A stretch of DNA of 64,000 bases from Rhododendron vialii (GCF_030253575.1 NC_080565.1:6110001-6174000), one strand, 5' to 3'; shown: positions 21,480 through 34,500, counted from the first letter of the stretch. A program made the numbers and translations. The notes: generated from the letters alone by a model not told the origin.

Positions 21480-24400
21480 ACAAAAAATACAAGTTTTTGG
21501 CTCTTATATGTTACCAGTGTGCAAGTTATTTATAACAGTCACAATTTGTCACAATTTTACAGGGAGTGTCGTTAGCTTAACAGGAGCTTTCTCAAGTAGC
21601 CCAGCAGCTCCATTTTATGAGTGCCACAAAGTAATTTGTAGAAGTTGCATTTGACAAGCTCCCAAAGTTCATATATAGAGATGACAAAATGAAGTAGCAA
21701 AAACCAAGTTTTATTTAGTGATGATGGAAGAGAGGCCATAGGGTTTGCACTGGACATTGAACAAATTATGTACTTAACTTTAACTCACAAATATTTCATT
21801 TTCTTCTATTTTATCTATTAAGTTGATTTTTGTATAACTTTCTCCCCTTGCCCCCTTTGATGTGCAGGAAAATTTTGAAATGGTTGCAAGCCTTACATGA
21901 TGTTCGTTATTACCATGAAAACTTGCTTAATGGTTTCTACTTCAATACCGATTTTGAATTTTAATGTCCAAGTTCAATTTACAAACTTAAATGTTGGACG
22001 TAATGTTTTTCCTCCTTTTCGTCAACACAACGAACTTATTTTTTGTACTGTCTTCAATTTTTTTTATATGGTTTTAGGTTATAAAATTTGACCCAAAAAT
22101 AAAAGTTCACTAAACAATTAAAAAACCCAACAAATTTAACTTCTAAATAAGACATCCAAACGAGATCTTGTTCTCTTTTTTCCATTACTTACAACTTATA
22201 CAAAATTTTGTCTAGCACTTTAGTTGGAAGATTGCTTATTTGGATCACTAACCATTAAAACAATTTAATTATTTTTGCATTGATTTTTGCTTTTGTATCT
22301 CTAGTTCTTTACTTTTCTCTTGTGACAAAAGACAAGCTTATTTCATATATAATCATCCTATCTTAAACAACGGGGCGGAAAATCATACACTCTTTCAAAA
22401 GATTTACTCCATCAAGTTACAGAGCCAAAATACATTTGACAAACAAGTGACTTTGAAAAAGTTCAAAAATTGGCATAAACGTGTGGGCTATGGTGAATAC
22501 TTTTGGAATGATTTCCAACAAAATTAGGAGACTTATAAGAATAAATCTACTTCTCTTCTTGATTTTCACATCAATGCCGTGAAACATCACAAGGCAAATG
22601 TAAGTAGATTATAATTTGAACAAGGAAATGTAAGTTTATTGTGTATTGACTTGAATGTGTAACAATCTTCATTTTCACAGTACTTGACGAATCAAGGTAA
22701 GGAGACTGAACACAACGACCAGAACCTAATATGTGAAAAGCTCCAGAAGCTCTTCCCTAGTTTTATTACTGTATATACTATGAATACGAGTTAATTGACA
22801 CTACCAATCTACTTCCATGGAAGTAAGTTTTTTGAATTTTGTTGGTAAAAACTGACATTTTGATTCCATTCTCTACTTATTTTTATGTTAGATTCAGTGA
22901 AAGCAATGAAAAGCAATTGGAGAGGGGCACAAATGCAATAAATTGAACTAGAGAGATAGTTAAGAATATTTGAGGTTTAACCCTATTGCAAAATAATGTA
23001 ATCAAAACATAATGAAACTATTGCATGAAGTAATATGCTAACGTTGCGTTGGGCCAACTTTGCAGTTTATACAGAAGAATTTATAAGGAAAGTTACAATT
23101 TGTGGTGGATTTGCTATTTGGGCGTGTGATATTGATGGTTTAACTTACTTCAACCTCTATCTATATCGACTATGATGTCTTGATTTGCATGTTATTATGC
23201 TTTGGCTAATGAGCAATTTGGATCTGGATGTTATTATGCTGTGGCTAATATATACACTTACGATGTGTACAACATTTGCAATATAATGAAACCTCAAATA
23301 TTATTTACTACCTCTCCAATTTAGTTTATTGCATATTATGCCCCTCTCCAATTGCTTTTCATTGCTTCCAAAAGTAAAGTTTTGACCAACAGAGAAAACT
23401 GTAGATTGGTAGTGTCAAATACTGTGTACTCATAGGGAACAGCTTCAAGAGCTTTTCACAAATTAGGTTATTGTCATCTTGCTCAGTCTTCGAACCTTGA
23501 TTCTTTTCATTGTTCAAATTAAAAATCCACTTAGATGTGTCTTGTGTTTCTCCACAGCATTGATGTGAAAATCAAGAAGAGATGTAGATTTATTCTTATA
23601 AGTTTCCGAATTTTGTTGAAAATCATTCCAAAAGTAATCACCATAGCCCACACAACACATTTATGCAATTTTTAAACTTTCTCAAAGTCACGAGTTTAAT
23701 AAACGTATTTTTGGCTCTTTAACTTGATGGAGTAAATCTTCTGAAGGAGTGTATGATTTTCTACCCCGTTGTTTAAACTGGGATGATTATATACGAAATA
23801 AGCTTTTCTCTTTTATCACATGACGAAAGGAAATAACTAAATATACAAATAGCAAAAACAAAAGCAAAAATGATTAAATTATTTGAATGACCAATGATCC
23901 AAATAAGCAATCTTCTGACTAAAAAGTGCTAGACAAAATTCTGAATAATCTGTATGTCATAGAACAAAGAGAACTCGATCTCATTTAGCAGTTAAAATCA
24001 GTTGGTTTATTTTTATAGTTCAGTGACCTTTATATATGCTTAGGTCAAATTTAACTAAAACCAAACCAAGTCAAGCCTTGTATCTCAAATTTTTATTTTT
24101 TTTACCAAAAATCTCGATTGAAAAAAAAAAATCACTAATAATGAAAATATGACAAAAAATAAGTTGGTTGTGTAGACATCCCATTTGAGCTCTAAATAAA
24201 TAAATGGAGGGAAACCATTACCTCCAAGGCTCCAACATTATAAAAGTTTGTAAACCAAACTTGGGACATTAAATTCAAAATTGGTATTGATCCAGTAACC
24301 AGCAAGCAGGTTTCCATGGTAACAACCAACATCATGTAAGGCTTGCAACCCTTTCAAAACTTTCATGCACATCAAAGGGAGCGAGGGGGAGAGAAAGTTC

Positions 24401-24690
24401 AATGTATAGGGCTCGTACTAGACGTTCAACAAATCATAAAGTACTGTACTTTCACTCACAAGTATCTCATGGTTTTTGTTACTTTATTTTGCCATGTGTA
24501 TACATTGAACTATAGGAGCTTGTCAAATGCAACATCCACAAAATTATTTGTGGCACACATAAAACGAAGCTTAGCTACTTGGGAAGTAGCTCCGGTTAAG
24601 TTAATGCCACTCTTCATAAAATTGTGACTATTAAAATAACTTGCGAGCTGTTAACATCTAGGAACTAAAAAACTGTAAACTCACTGTGTT
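21480..24690. repeat. Large imperfect inverted repeat made of two gene-fragment copies
   Basis: Left arm about 21480-22990 and right arm about 23275-24690 are diverged reverse complements around a spacer of roughly 285 bases. Matching landmarks in order: GTCACAATTTTA (21548/24627), TTGCATTTGACAAGCTCCC (21645), TTGCAAGCCTTACATGATGTT (21885), GTCTAGCACTTT (22212), CATACACTCTTTCAAAAG, GGAATGATTTCCAACAAAATT and CTTCTTGATTTTCACATCAATGC (22560). The arms look exonic: translations include FMKSGINLTGATSQVAKLRF and LQALHDVGCYHGNLLAGYW (right arm, minus strand) and FWNDFQQN, LLDFHINAV and CEKLQKLFPSF (left arm, plus strand). The HxNL and the WND...KLFP parts weakly recall a kinase loop and the nuclease tail of IRE1-like proteins. 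Both arms have stops. Confidence 0.8.
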
Positions 24691-24692
24691 AC

Positions 24693-24770
24693 CTAAATAT
24701 GGGCATCATTTCGAGCTCTAAAGTATCATCCGAACCAACTACATCATAGAACTTCTTGAACAAAAGGTCC
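24693..24770 (-). CDS. Candidate internal exon of an unidentified gene
   Basis: Minus-strand segment with acceptor TTTTTTGTAG and donor AG|GTAACA. The open frame reads DLLFKKFYDVVGSDDTLELE then MMPIF, with a codon split AG|G at each border. The 27166-27270 candidate ends in the same phase, so the two could be consecutive exons. The protein is not recognised. It sits at the outer edge of the right inverted-repeat arm. Confidence 0.4.
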
Positions 24771-25840
24771 CTACAAAAAATCAAGTTAATCGGGCATCGA
24801 CAATTGTGGGATTGGAGCACAATACAAATGTGAACTAATCACATTTGCAGTACAATTTGTCTTCAAACATATAACTATCGATATCCGATCAACATGATTT
24901 TTTGCAGAAATATTTTCCCCTTCAGATCTATACTCTATATTTAAGGAAATGGAGAGTGGATCGGAGATGCCTTAAAGTGAATGAATGTGATCACATTTTT
25001 GGACTCGGGGTGGTACCAAAATGAAGGCGGCAACAGGGTACATGCACTTATCAAGGTGGCTGCACTGCAATAATGAAGAAATGCCGACACAGTGTATACA
25101 GACACAAGTATACAAGTGTCCTTTAAAACAATAACGTTTTGGCTACAATAGAAATGAACCTAGGCTTGTTGCGCCTCGTTTGGCATATGAAAAAAAAGTT
25201 GGCTTTTATGCTTAAAAATGATGCTTTTTCAACATACTTTTGAAGCACAAAAGCTAGCTCTCTTTTTTGGTCAAAACGAGGCCTTACTCTAGATTGTTTT
25301 TGTTAGATTTGGGGCACGACAACTTTTTCTATATCGAAGATATATACTTACGAAGTTCTTCGAATTTATTAATTGGCATTAACCCTAGATCCTTGCCCCT
25401 GAGAAATGAATCAGACCAGCGGTAGTTGACAATTGTTCAGACTTGGTGAAGTTGATGGTGAAAGTGGATGATCAGAGATGACGGTCAACAAAAGCTCAAG
25501 CTGAGAAAGTTCAATAGCACCGGTGTCAATGGTGTCAATGTGGTTGGCGCCGAAACAAAGTGAGGCTGTGGGGACAAGAGAGAGAGAGAGAATCTGTTAG
25601 AGCTCCAAAGGGCCCACTTGGCAGGGGAGAAAGGAAGGAGTGGGAGAAGGAAGAATGGTATTTGTTAGTGGGAGAAGGATGAATGGTCTTTGTTAGTGGG
25701 AGAAGGATGGGGTGGGGGGGCGCTTATCCCTCTCCATGGGTCTTAGCTAACACCACCTCCGATCCTAGAAAGCATATAAGATGAAAAGAAAATATTCAAG
25801 AGTACACAAACGCAAAGAACAAGAACTAAAAGCCAACTAA
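24771..25840. other. Intergenic or intronic, possible small MITE, no gene seen
   Basis: GCCTCGTTTGG near 25173 and CAAAACGAGGC near 25272-25282 form inverted ends of a possible 110-base MITE without a clear target duplication. 25640-25712 holds two and a half copies of a 28-bp unit (GTGGGAGAAGGATGAATGGT...). A short GA tract lies near 25580. Confidence 0.45.
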
Positions 25841-26004
25841 GGGCTTGTTTGGTTCCCCTTGCTTATTGCTTATTTGCGTGTTATTCAAAAAATAAGCAAA
25901 GAATCAACACACAAAATACGAAACTACTTGCAAAACATATTTGCTTATTTTGCATGTGCTTATTTGATTAATTTTTCAACAATCAGCTGCAACCAAACGG
26001 GCCC
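25841..26004. mobile_element. Tourist-like MITE (PIF/Harbinger), 164 bp
   Basis: Inverted ends GGGCTTGTTTGGTT and AACCAAACGGGCCC with a 3-bp TAA on both sides (25838-25840, 26005-26007). End sequence and TWA-type target duplication are those of Tourist-like elements. Confidence 0.85.
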
Positions 26005-26029
26005 TAATTAGTTAATTATAGGTAATAAG

Positions 26030-26176
26030 ACCCCAGAAGATGAGGTGCATAACTTTCTCAGCCTTCCATTCAAGTTCACCTTCTCCCCCAGCTCCACCCA
26101 ACTTATATCACTGGCATTGCCAAATTTTGACTTGGGTCTTGCCAGAGAAGCATTCTTGCCATCATCATCCTTTTAG
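26030..26176 (-). pseudogene. Possible coding fragment, unidentified
   Basis: Minus strand, one frame reads KDDDGKNASLARPKSKFGN, ASDISWVELGEKVNLNGRL and RKLCTSSSG before a stop. The composition looks like real protein, a stop codon precedes it, and no start is present. I do not recognise the family. Confidence 0.3.
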
Positions 26177-26636
26177 AACTCTACTCTCTCAATCCGTGAA
26201 TTGCTAGCTCCGACGAAAAATCCTGCTCATATGCCTCAAGCTCATCGCATTCCTAGTGACCATCTGGCGGTCTACGATTCGATAGTTGGGTTAACGGATT
26301 GAAAGTGACGGGAAATCGAAAGTATTTTGCGAATTGGAATTTTCGTCCTCCCACTAGGCTATCTGTTAACGTGGGTGTTTGGCAAAGATTATTTGCCCGG
26401 CTCATAGATTAAGGATTTTCCATAATGCATTTTGGTCACTATGAACATGTCTAGGTTTCAATTTTGTCCCTGTAATTTTAATTTTTTCAATTTTGTACTT
26501 AATTTTTCATTTCATTGTTGCCTTTCCGTCAACTAAATGACGCAACCTGGTGACATGGTTAACGTAAGCTAATGTGGCGCTGATGTAGTACTACTAGGGG
26601 CCACCTCAATAGAAGAAACTTACAGATACTCCCTAA

Positions 26637-26688
26637 ACCACAACCTACCCAAATGCCCATGGACCACAACCTACCCAAATGCCCATGG
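26637..26688. repeat. 26-bp tandem duplication
   Basis: ACCACAACCTACCCAAATGC plus CCATGG occurs twice back to back at 26637-26662 and 26663-26688, identical. Confidence 0.9.
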
Positions 26689-26874
26689 ATGGCCCCCACC
26701 CCCCTGCGGCCCCTTCTTCCCAACGCGCACCCATGAAAATTGAAATCAAGATGATTTCAATCAATATGGAACGACAACTTCAGCATGCCATTTCCCACGT
26801 GCTTTTTTCCGCCTATATTGTTTCTAGATAAGAATGCTCTATCCTACATGTACAAGTTTATCCCAGCTAAATCG

Positions 26875-27048
26875 CAATGTTCTAAAAGTCGCTCAGCGCT
26901 AGTCGGCCGGTCAGCCACCTTCGAGCAATTAATAGGCGCATATTAATTACTACTCGGTGATTAATCGTTAGTCGGACCTAATCGGATAGGCTCTGCCAAC
27001 GATTAATCGGCGGTTAATCGCCGATTAATTCCTCGTTTTAGAACACTG
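26875..27048. mobile_element. Non-autonomous hAT element, 174 bp
   Basis: Ends CAATGTTCTAAAA and TTTTAGAACACTG (inverted), flanked by the exact 8-bp direct repeat CTAAATCG (26867-26874, 27049-27056). An 8-bp target duplication and CARTG-type ends fit the hAT superfamily. The interior is rich in CGGCCGG/AATCGG words and shares its first 45 bases with the longer element at 62511-63228. Confidence 0.88.
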
Positions 27049-27165
27049 CTAAATCGTAGTATAAAGTAAATCGATAGCATGAACTGCAAGTCACATGTTC
27101 TGTTACAAAGTATAGGCATGAGAGCGATATACAGAAAACACTGAGAGGGAGTGTCAAGTGTGTAC

Positions 27166-27270
27166 CTTAAAAAGATTATGTTCGTATCGTTTCTATATCC
27201 CATAGATAAGCTATAGCCTAAAAACATCATGTTGAAGGTGCCCTTGACAATGGTGTCCTCAATCCCAATC
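27166..27270 (-). CDS. Candidate internal exon of an unidentified gene
   Basis: Minus strand, 105 bases between a strong acceptor (CTTATTTGTAG) and donor AAG|GTACAC. The frame reads IGIEDTIVKGTFNMMFLGYS then LSMGYRNDTNIIFL, ending in split codon AG|G, in phase with the candidate exon at 24693-24770. No family recognised. If these are one gene, the GA-rich block at 28.1-28.5 kb could be its leader. Confidence 0.35.
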
Positions 27271-28358
27271 CTACAAATAAGAAAATTCCGGAACTCTTCA
27301 GCAGCTGAATTTCAACAAGAATAAAGCCTGAAAGGAGATTATTGTACAACACCTATTGTCTCAAAAGGCTCCGTTTCAGTTCCAAAGGGGAAATAGAGCA
27401 CCATCAACCAGGTGCTCTCACTCCTCCCTCCCTCCCTTCCTCCTAGGGAGGGTCGTTTCGTATGATCCGACCCCTTCTACTTTATTTTCTAGATCCGCGG
27501 GAGTAGTTCAACTGCCTTGATCTCAAGTTCATACCACGAGGACTCTAGTCACTCACCACATTGTTGAATCTTGAACAAATTACATTTTTGACTAATAGTT
27601 CAAAAACCTCGTAGAAATTTTAGAGCATGTCTGTCATGAATCTTTCTTTTCTTTTTCGCATTCAAAGGGCGTATCATATGTTATGTGTACATTATTGAAG
27701 AGAGGTACCTGAAAGGTCAGACATTGTGTGGACAAATATTTTAGCGGATAAGCCTAGTATGAAGAAAATATTCACATTCCTCCATTTAAATGAATTTTTG
27801 CCCCGCCGTTTAACTAGCACCCAGAAACATAGGGTCGGTCATATGACTCAGATCAGTTAGTCCTTGAGTTGATCACCGCAGGGACCATGAAGAATTTATT
27901 GGCCGCGGTTTTGCACCACATGGCCATTAACGGTTATAACGCGTGTTAGGAGTGCGCGAAAGACTATTTTTAAAATTCGTTTCAAGAGTGTTATATTTCC
28001 CGAAATCGTTTTTAAAAAAGTGGTCATATGGATCAAAAACTCCCCACATATGCACACACTAACCCACTACTACGACATTTTGCTGAGAGAAAGACAAACG
28101 GGGGGAGAGAGAGAGAGAGAGAGAGATACCTGATCGGAGCACCGCCGCCGACGACGATTTGGTTCCCGGAGTGATGACGAGGGAGAGAGAGAGGGAGGGA
28201 GAGCCGAGTGGTCGAGAGAGAGAACCGGGGCTGGGGTGAGTGTAAAAACCCTGGCATTGTGAGGGTTTCATCGCGAATCGGTGAGATCGAGAGAGGAATT
28301 GACCGAGTGAGGGTTTCATCGGGTGAGTGAGGGTGAGACCAAGGAGTGGAGGAACGGA

Positions 28359-28402
<44 letters not shown>

Positions 28403-28510
28403 CGTGGAGGATTAGGACAATTTGATCGCCTTGGAATGAGGGTGTTGGCTGAAACGCAGAAGGGGTTTGAGAGAGAGAGAGAGAGAGAGAGTAAAAGAGG
28501 AGAGAAGTGA
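27271..28510. other. Intergenic with a cluster of four GA tracts
   Basis: GA dinucleotide runs at 28106-28126, 28180-28202 (interrupted), 28364-28401 and 28469-28491, separated by GC-richer sequence with a repeated GTGAGGGTTTCATCG phrase (28257 and 28308). Long minus-strand open frames here are only Ser/Leu runs from the GA tracts. The block may be a promoter or leader of a minus-strand gene, but nothing proves this. Confidence 0.5.
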
Positions 28511-28668
28511 TGCCTCGTTCTTTTGGATTCAAAAAGCATTTTTAAAAAAATTCCCCAAAGATTCTTCCTAAATTCTCTTTACTCCAAACATTTCTCTCTT
28601 TATCTCTCTCCACTTATTATTCCTATTATTTTTCAAAAAAAAATTCAAACATCAATCCAAACAAAGCA
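28511..28668. mobile_element. MITE-like element A
   Basis: Imperfect inverted ends (TGCCTCGTTCTTTTGGATT; TGCTTTGTTTGGATT when reversed) enclose T- and A-rich arms. The same end words bound 33441-33663, so the two are probably members of one family. Target duplication unclear. Confidence 0.45.
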
Positions 28669-29987
28669 TAAAGTGTTCCCAACTCCCGATTGCTCCATGT
28701 CTCAAACAGCTAAATTTATCAACGGCTCAATTTTTTCAACGGCTATTTTTTTCCAACCCACTATAAATATGTGTGAAATGAGAAAAAATTAGTGTGCACC
28801 AATTTCTTTCTTCCAAATCAAAAAATTAGGGAAACATGATGTTAAGGCAAAATTTATACCAATATACTGTAAGAATTTAGTTATCTAAAATAAAATCAAG
28901 CTCTCTTTTTAACTCTCTCTCCTACGTGAAATTTCCTCATTTTTTTAAATCTTTTTATTCATTATTCTACATTTTTTATAAAATGTAAAATACATACTAT
29001 ATTTTATTTTGCTCAAAAAGGAAACTAAGTTCAATCAATAACATAACAAATACTCCTTGAAATCTATCTATTTTCTTAATTCTTTTGTTTTTTTATTATT
29101 GTGGGATTTTCTTAATATTTTTCAAGAAAATAGAGTAAATTCCAATAGCCATATGTGCTAATTCACTGTTGTACGGGACAATAGGAAAAAAGTTATTATT
29201 TTTTTCCCTTTCCCGTGCATAACGCTAGTTTTTTTTCCCCTGCACCAGAGTCCAGACCTCATCTAAAATGGCCATAAGAAAGACTCTTAAAAAGGTTCGA
29301 AAGTTACCCAGGAAAATACAAGCAGTTCTTTGGCCAACCATACCAAATTACGCTAGTGTTTTTTATGGCATGTAGAGGGGTTGGCTTGAGATTTAGGGGT
29401 TTGCTCCCCCGAAGATTTCAGGTTCGATTTAGTATGTAGAGGGGTTGGCTTCAGATTTAGCATCTCTTGGGGCACTCTGATCCCCACACACAAGCATGTG
29501 AAATACCTGTGGAAGGAGTTACAAGAATTAGTCTGAAGTGCACGTAAACTTGCCGGGACATCCTTCATTACCCAAAGAAAAAGGGCTGGAATATAATAGA
29601 GCTGCCAAAAATAGAACTTGTACCCCAAGCTATTGGGAAGTACGAATCATGCCACGAACCCCTTACAACTGCCTTATTTGACTACTGGAACCTTTGAAAT
29701 TCCATTGACATCCGTATTGAACACATAGTTCTATATGAGTTTATGTACAAACATGAATAGAAACACATCCAGGAGAACTTATTACAAGGCCTAGTATAAA
29801 ATATAATCGTCGACATCTGCAAAAAAGAAAAAAAAAGAAACAGAGAGGAAAGTTTCATTAGTTTCTTGCTCTTCTAAAACAAAGCTGCCATAGAAGTTGT
29901 TTTTGCTCAGCAAGGTATCATAGAAGAAAGCTCCTCAAACCGACATGGTCAGAGCCTATATTAGTTGGAGGGCTGTGCTGCCAAATA
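28669..29987. other. 3' flank of the UBX gene, no gene seen
   Basis: AT-rich. Includes a direct repeat of TGTAGAGGGGTTGGCTT near 29371 and 29435, with GGTTCGATTTAG between, faintly like a Pol III B box. The 3' UTR of the UBX gene should lie at the right end. Confidence 0.4.
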
Positions 29988-31533
29988 CTATTTCCCATCG
30001 TTGTTGTCCCCGCCATACTGTGTAGAGTTTCCATTCCAAAAGGCATTTCGGTCTGTAAACCGGCTATCATCCTCATCGTGTTTTAGTGTGTGAATATTGC
30101 TTCCAAAGCGGGAAGATGTAGCTTGACTATTTTTGCTGTTATTTCTGCCGGTGGTAGGAGGTCTCTCTGTGCCTCTGGCATTATTCTGCAGTGCGGGATT
30201 TGGACCTACGATGGAGAAAAACAAGAAAGTGAGATTAGAAATTAACCACAAAAAAATAGAAAACACATAGGGAGATTAGCACAAAAAAGGAAAAAAAACC
30301 AATCAAATCAGAGATTGCAATGTAAGGAACGGACTACAAAATCGAAAGCTTTACCTCTGCACGCTATCAAAAGTTTTCTGTTTCTATTACATAACTATCA
30401 TGAAATTTATTAACCAAGTGGAAAGGCCTCCATGTAGTAATTTCAAAAAATGAGGGACTTATCTAACTATAGGTGTACTGTACATTTTATTAAGCAGTAA
30501 CAAGTCTTGTATGACGCATGCAAGATCACTCGGGATACACTTCTCTGACACATTCACGATCATGGGGGTGTGGCTATGAAAGGGAAAAAGTCAAACTTGA
30601 CATAGGTAAAGAGCATCTGAAGCAAAGATACGAAGAAAAAGTGCAACCCCAAAAGGGTGGAGGCAGCAGGAAATGAAGGATTATACCAAGGTTAAGACAT
30701 CCCGATGAAGAATGATAAACTTCAACTTTGCTATGGTGTGAAACATTATTACAACTGTGTTCTTTCCATGTAATGAGAAAACCCCTTCAAGAAAGGGCCA
30801 CTTTTTGACACGCCTTTGCAGGGTAAACCATGAATACCAGTAAGGCTGTAACCACCCACCACAAGGCACATGCATTGGGTAAGTGAAAGTGTTGCCAAGC
30901 AGAATCAAATGCTAGACTTCCAGAGTTTCCGTTGATCCCAGTGATAACCCGTCTTTTAGGCTTCCCTCGTCTGTTTTATTAAGACTAACCAGCAATTCTC
31001 ATTGAGATCTAAGCAGAAAATATGAAAACAGGTAGACAAACTCACCATATTCCCACATGTTGCCTTGGGTTTCCTGTGCAGAATTTGATGGGCTGGCACC
31101 ACCACCAAGATAGGAGAGAGGATTTGCATAGGATAAAATCCTTTTCATGAATGCAAAATATCCTTCATTGCCTTTGCTTGAAGAATCAAGACCAGTGGCG
31201 GAATTTGTTTGGTTAGGGGATGACGATCCTGCTCTAGGGTAAACAGTTGATCGGTTACGTGGAACCACGATCAATGCATGTCTGCCAAACAAACCCAACT
31301 CTGACAATGTTTTATTCAAATCTGCACCACCATTGAAACTACAATAAGAGACAGATATTTGGCATGCAAGCCCCTTTTATGGATTTAGGGGACATAACCA
31401 ACCCCAAGGGAAAAATTTTGTTTTATGGCAAATCAAGCAACACCTTAATCCATAGAGTTCGACACATTTCTAGATGGAATTAATTTAAAACAACACTCAT
31501 TTCATTGACACGTTCACTCTGAATATTTATGGA

Positions 31534-31576
<43 letters not shown>

Positions 31577-34500
31577 CACTGAAATCAATACAAGCATGCA
31601 GAACATCATACAGGATTCATACTTCAAAGAAAAATTCAGGAAATCCAATGAAACTATACGGCACCTAAGAGCATCCGCAATGGTAATAATCAAAACCAAT
31701 AACCAAAATGTGCCATGTCAGCATTTGATTATCCATTTAGTCCATAATCAAACTTAACAACCTCTACCTCTGCAATGGTTATTTTTGCATCCCTAACCAA
31801 AACAACCCCCCAATACACAATGCACATTTGTCCAATCGCAAACGAGTTTCAATCACGCACCCGACCATACCAAATTATTCGTTTCGATGAGAGGATTTCA
31901 ATGTGAGGTGTTTTTGAGTTATTGAGTTTTGAGTTTGGTTATTGAGTTTTGGTTATTGGTAAAGGTTGTTAAGTTTGGTTATGGAATGGGTGAAATTTGG
32001 TTTTTGCTAAAAAACTTGTAATTTTGCTTATTACAATGTGGGGTGTTTTTTGAGCATTGTTAAATTTGTTTATCCGCATCCATTTGCTTATTAGAATAGG
32101 GATGCTCTAAGAATCATAGTTACTCAGACCCAACAACAAATATATGGATGTAGGTCCTGATATTTTCAACTTCTTTCTCTAGACTTCACAAGTCTTGTGC
32201 AATTGTGGGGTTTCATTGACTGCACAAATCCAGAGAAGCTTAGACACTTCATAGAGAAATAAATCATTTGTAGACATGGCTCCTTTCATATTGATGCATT
32301 ATGAAAAATGAATGTTGCTGATTAGTCGTCATAATCCCAAAGTAGGATTATTTTTCATAACTTCAGACTTGAGCATTTTGAATAGTCTACAAATAGGATT
32401 CAAGTCTTTCATTTGAGAGGAGACCAATATGTGAGAAATCTTGAAAAGTCCGTTTGTGGGTTGCGGCTTTAAGTTTCCCTTCCCCTTCTCTTCTTCTATT
32501 CATGGGATTCAACGCCCCTAGGTATTCCAGGGTTTCCCTCATCGCTTTCTCTCTGTTCTCCTTGTGGTTTCAAGGCCCTTAGCGGACTAGGCTTTCTTCC
32601 CTTTCTATTCTCTCTATCCTTCCATCTTCAATCGATGTTCCAACACCCATCTAATAAAGATGGTGCAATTTTTAGTTATTTTCTGCGATATATTTCAGGT
32701 TAAATCACAAACACTCTAGGACGAATGCTTGACCCATTTAGACAGACATAAAACGGGTATCCATAATCTTGGATATTCATACTTATGAACCGTCCGCAAG
32801 AGGAGAGGAAACTTTAACATCAATATTTGGCTGCTCTTTTAGCATGAAATGTAATGTTTAAGAACATTCAACTCTTAGGCCTTACAAAAAAAAAATGATC
32901 TGAAATATAAGCATGATGATTTCATAAAAGGAGGGAAGGGTAGACACTAGATAGCTAAACTATAAACACACACATCCTTGCCACATCCAATAATATGAGA
33001 TTCTTGTGTCATTGTGCTACATCCAGTGGCTGAGCCATTCTCAACAAACTGTAAACATCTATTTGAAGCCATTGGACTGACTAACTTTTTCTAATGTGTA
33101 CTCTCAAATTTAATATGTGCCCATCCTTTTCTTTATACTCCCTTTGCATTCCCTATCGATGAACCAATATTGACAGGGTTGCACAAGACGGTGTTGAATA
33201 GCTTGACATACATTGTTGGCTCCCTCTCCTAGCAGCTTAAGCTTTTGAAACAATAGGTAACTAAGCAGATTCTAGGTGTTAAGGATGGAGTGGCTGGTTG
33301 ATGGTGACCAAGTTATTTGGTGATTGCGGTAGGGCATGACAAAAACAGTGTAATAAGATCTCAGTGTTTAACTGTGGTTCGTGGCTAAGAAGGGTAAGGG
33401 GCAATTCTAGAAAGGCCAACGGTGAAGTGGAGGTGAAATGTGCTGTGTTTGGATGAGTTTTTGAAAAAATTTGTAGGGTTATGAGTGGAGAGAGAAATAA
33501 GAGTAATGATTGGAAGTAAAGGTAATGATTGGAGAGAGAGAGAGCGAGTGAGAGAGAGATGAGAATAATGATTGCATATAGGGGTGAGTAATGATTGAAA
33601 ATAGGGATAATGAGTGTTTTTTGATTTGAGAATTTTTTTTCAAAAAGCAATCCATACAAAGCATTGGTCTTTATGGGAAGAGGTGATTTAGGAAATTAGT
33701 AGCAGGAATTGGGCCTGAGTACAGCTTTTTCTAGAGAAGAAAGGTGGTGCACGAATAGTGCAATAGACATTGGACATCCTTGTTGGAGGTTTGGTTAACG
33801 AGGTGAATGGGGCTTATATCCTCTTTCTTTTCCAGTCACTAGAGGAGGTGAACACAATCTCAATGAATGAAAATTGGTTGAAGCGAGAGCTTGACCTTTT
33901 TTTGGACCGATGGTCATTGATTGCATGTTGCTACAAGCCCCAAGCTAGACCTGTAAGCGTACAAATCCAGCTCATGATTTTCTCAGTGTGAACAGGATGA
34001 GGCGGTGCTACGACCGATCGGCAGTGGTTGTGGGGGTCTCGATCTCCAAAAGTTTTCAAGATTCTCATTATACCTTACTAGTTACTTCCTGTGAAATGAT
34101 GTTGCTCCGCGTTCTAGCTATTGTAATTGTTTCGCGTTCTATAATAAGTAGCTTTAGCCTTTATGTCAAACACTCCCGAAGAACTGTCCAAATGTCGACA
34201 CAACATGATACTGACATGGTCATGGGATCTGTGTCTGACACAACAATCTCAGTTCAGGCAAAACAAAGTTTTAGTGATCGGAGTGATGTCCCGTCAAAGG
34301 AGGAAGAGGAGGAGGTTGGGCTACAAATAACTTCAGCAAGACAACAAAAGTAAAAGAATGGACTTTTAGTAATATAGTTTCCTCAGCCTTAAAACTCCAA
34401 GTCTCCAATACTTGAGTAACACGTACACATATGGGGCTGAAGCCTAAATGGACCAACGCATGATTATTTAACTAATGGAAACTAATATTACAAATCAACA

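Noticed and set aside
28033..28539. Long minus-strand frames of 157-168 residues
   Set aside because: Two overlapping frames are both open because of GA/CT repeats; the translations are Ser/Leu runs.
29371..29460. tRNA or SINE from GGTTCGATT box
   Set aside because: No cloverleaf can be drawn and no A box at the right distance; only a direct repeat is present.
33770..34353. Two plus-strand frames (73 and 121 residues)
   Set aside because: They lie antisense inside intron 6 of the UBX gene, with no family match or splice partner.
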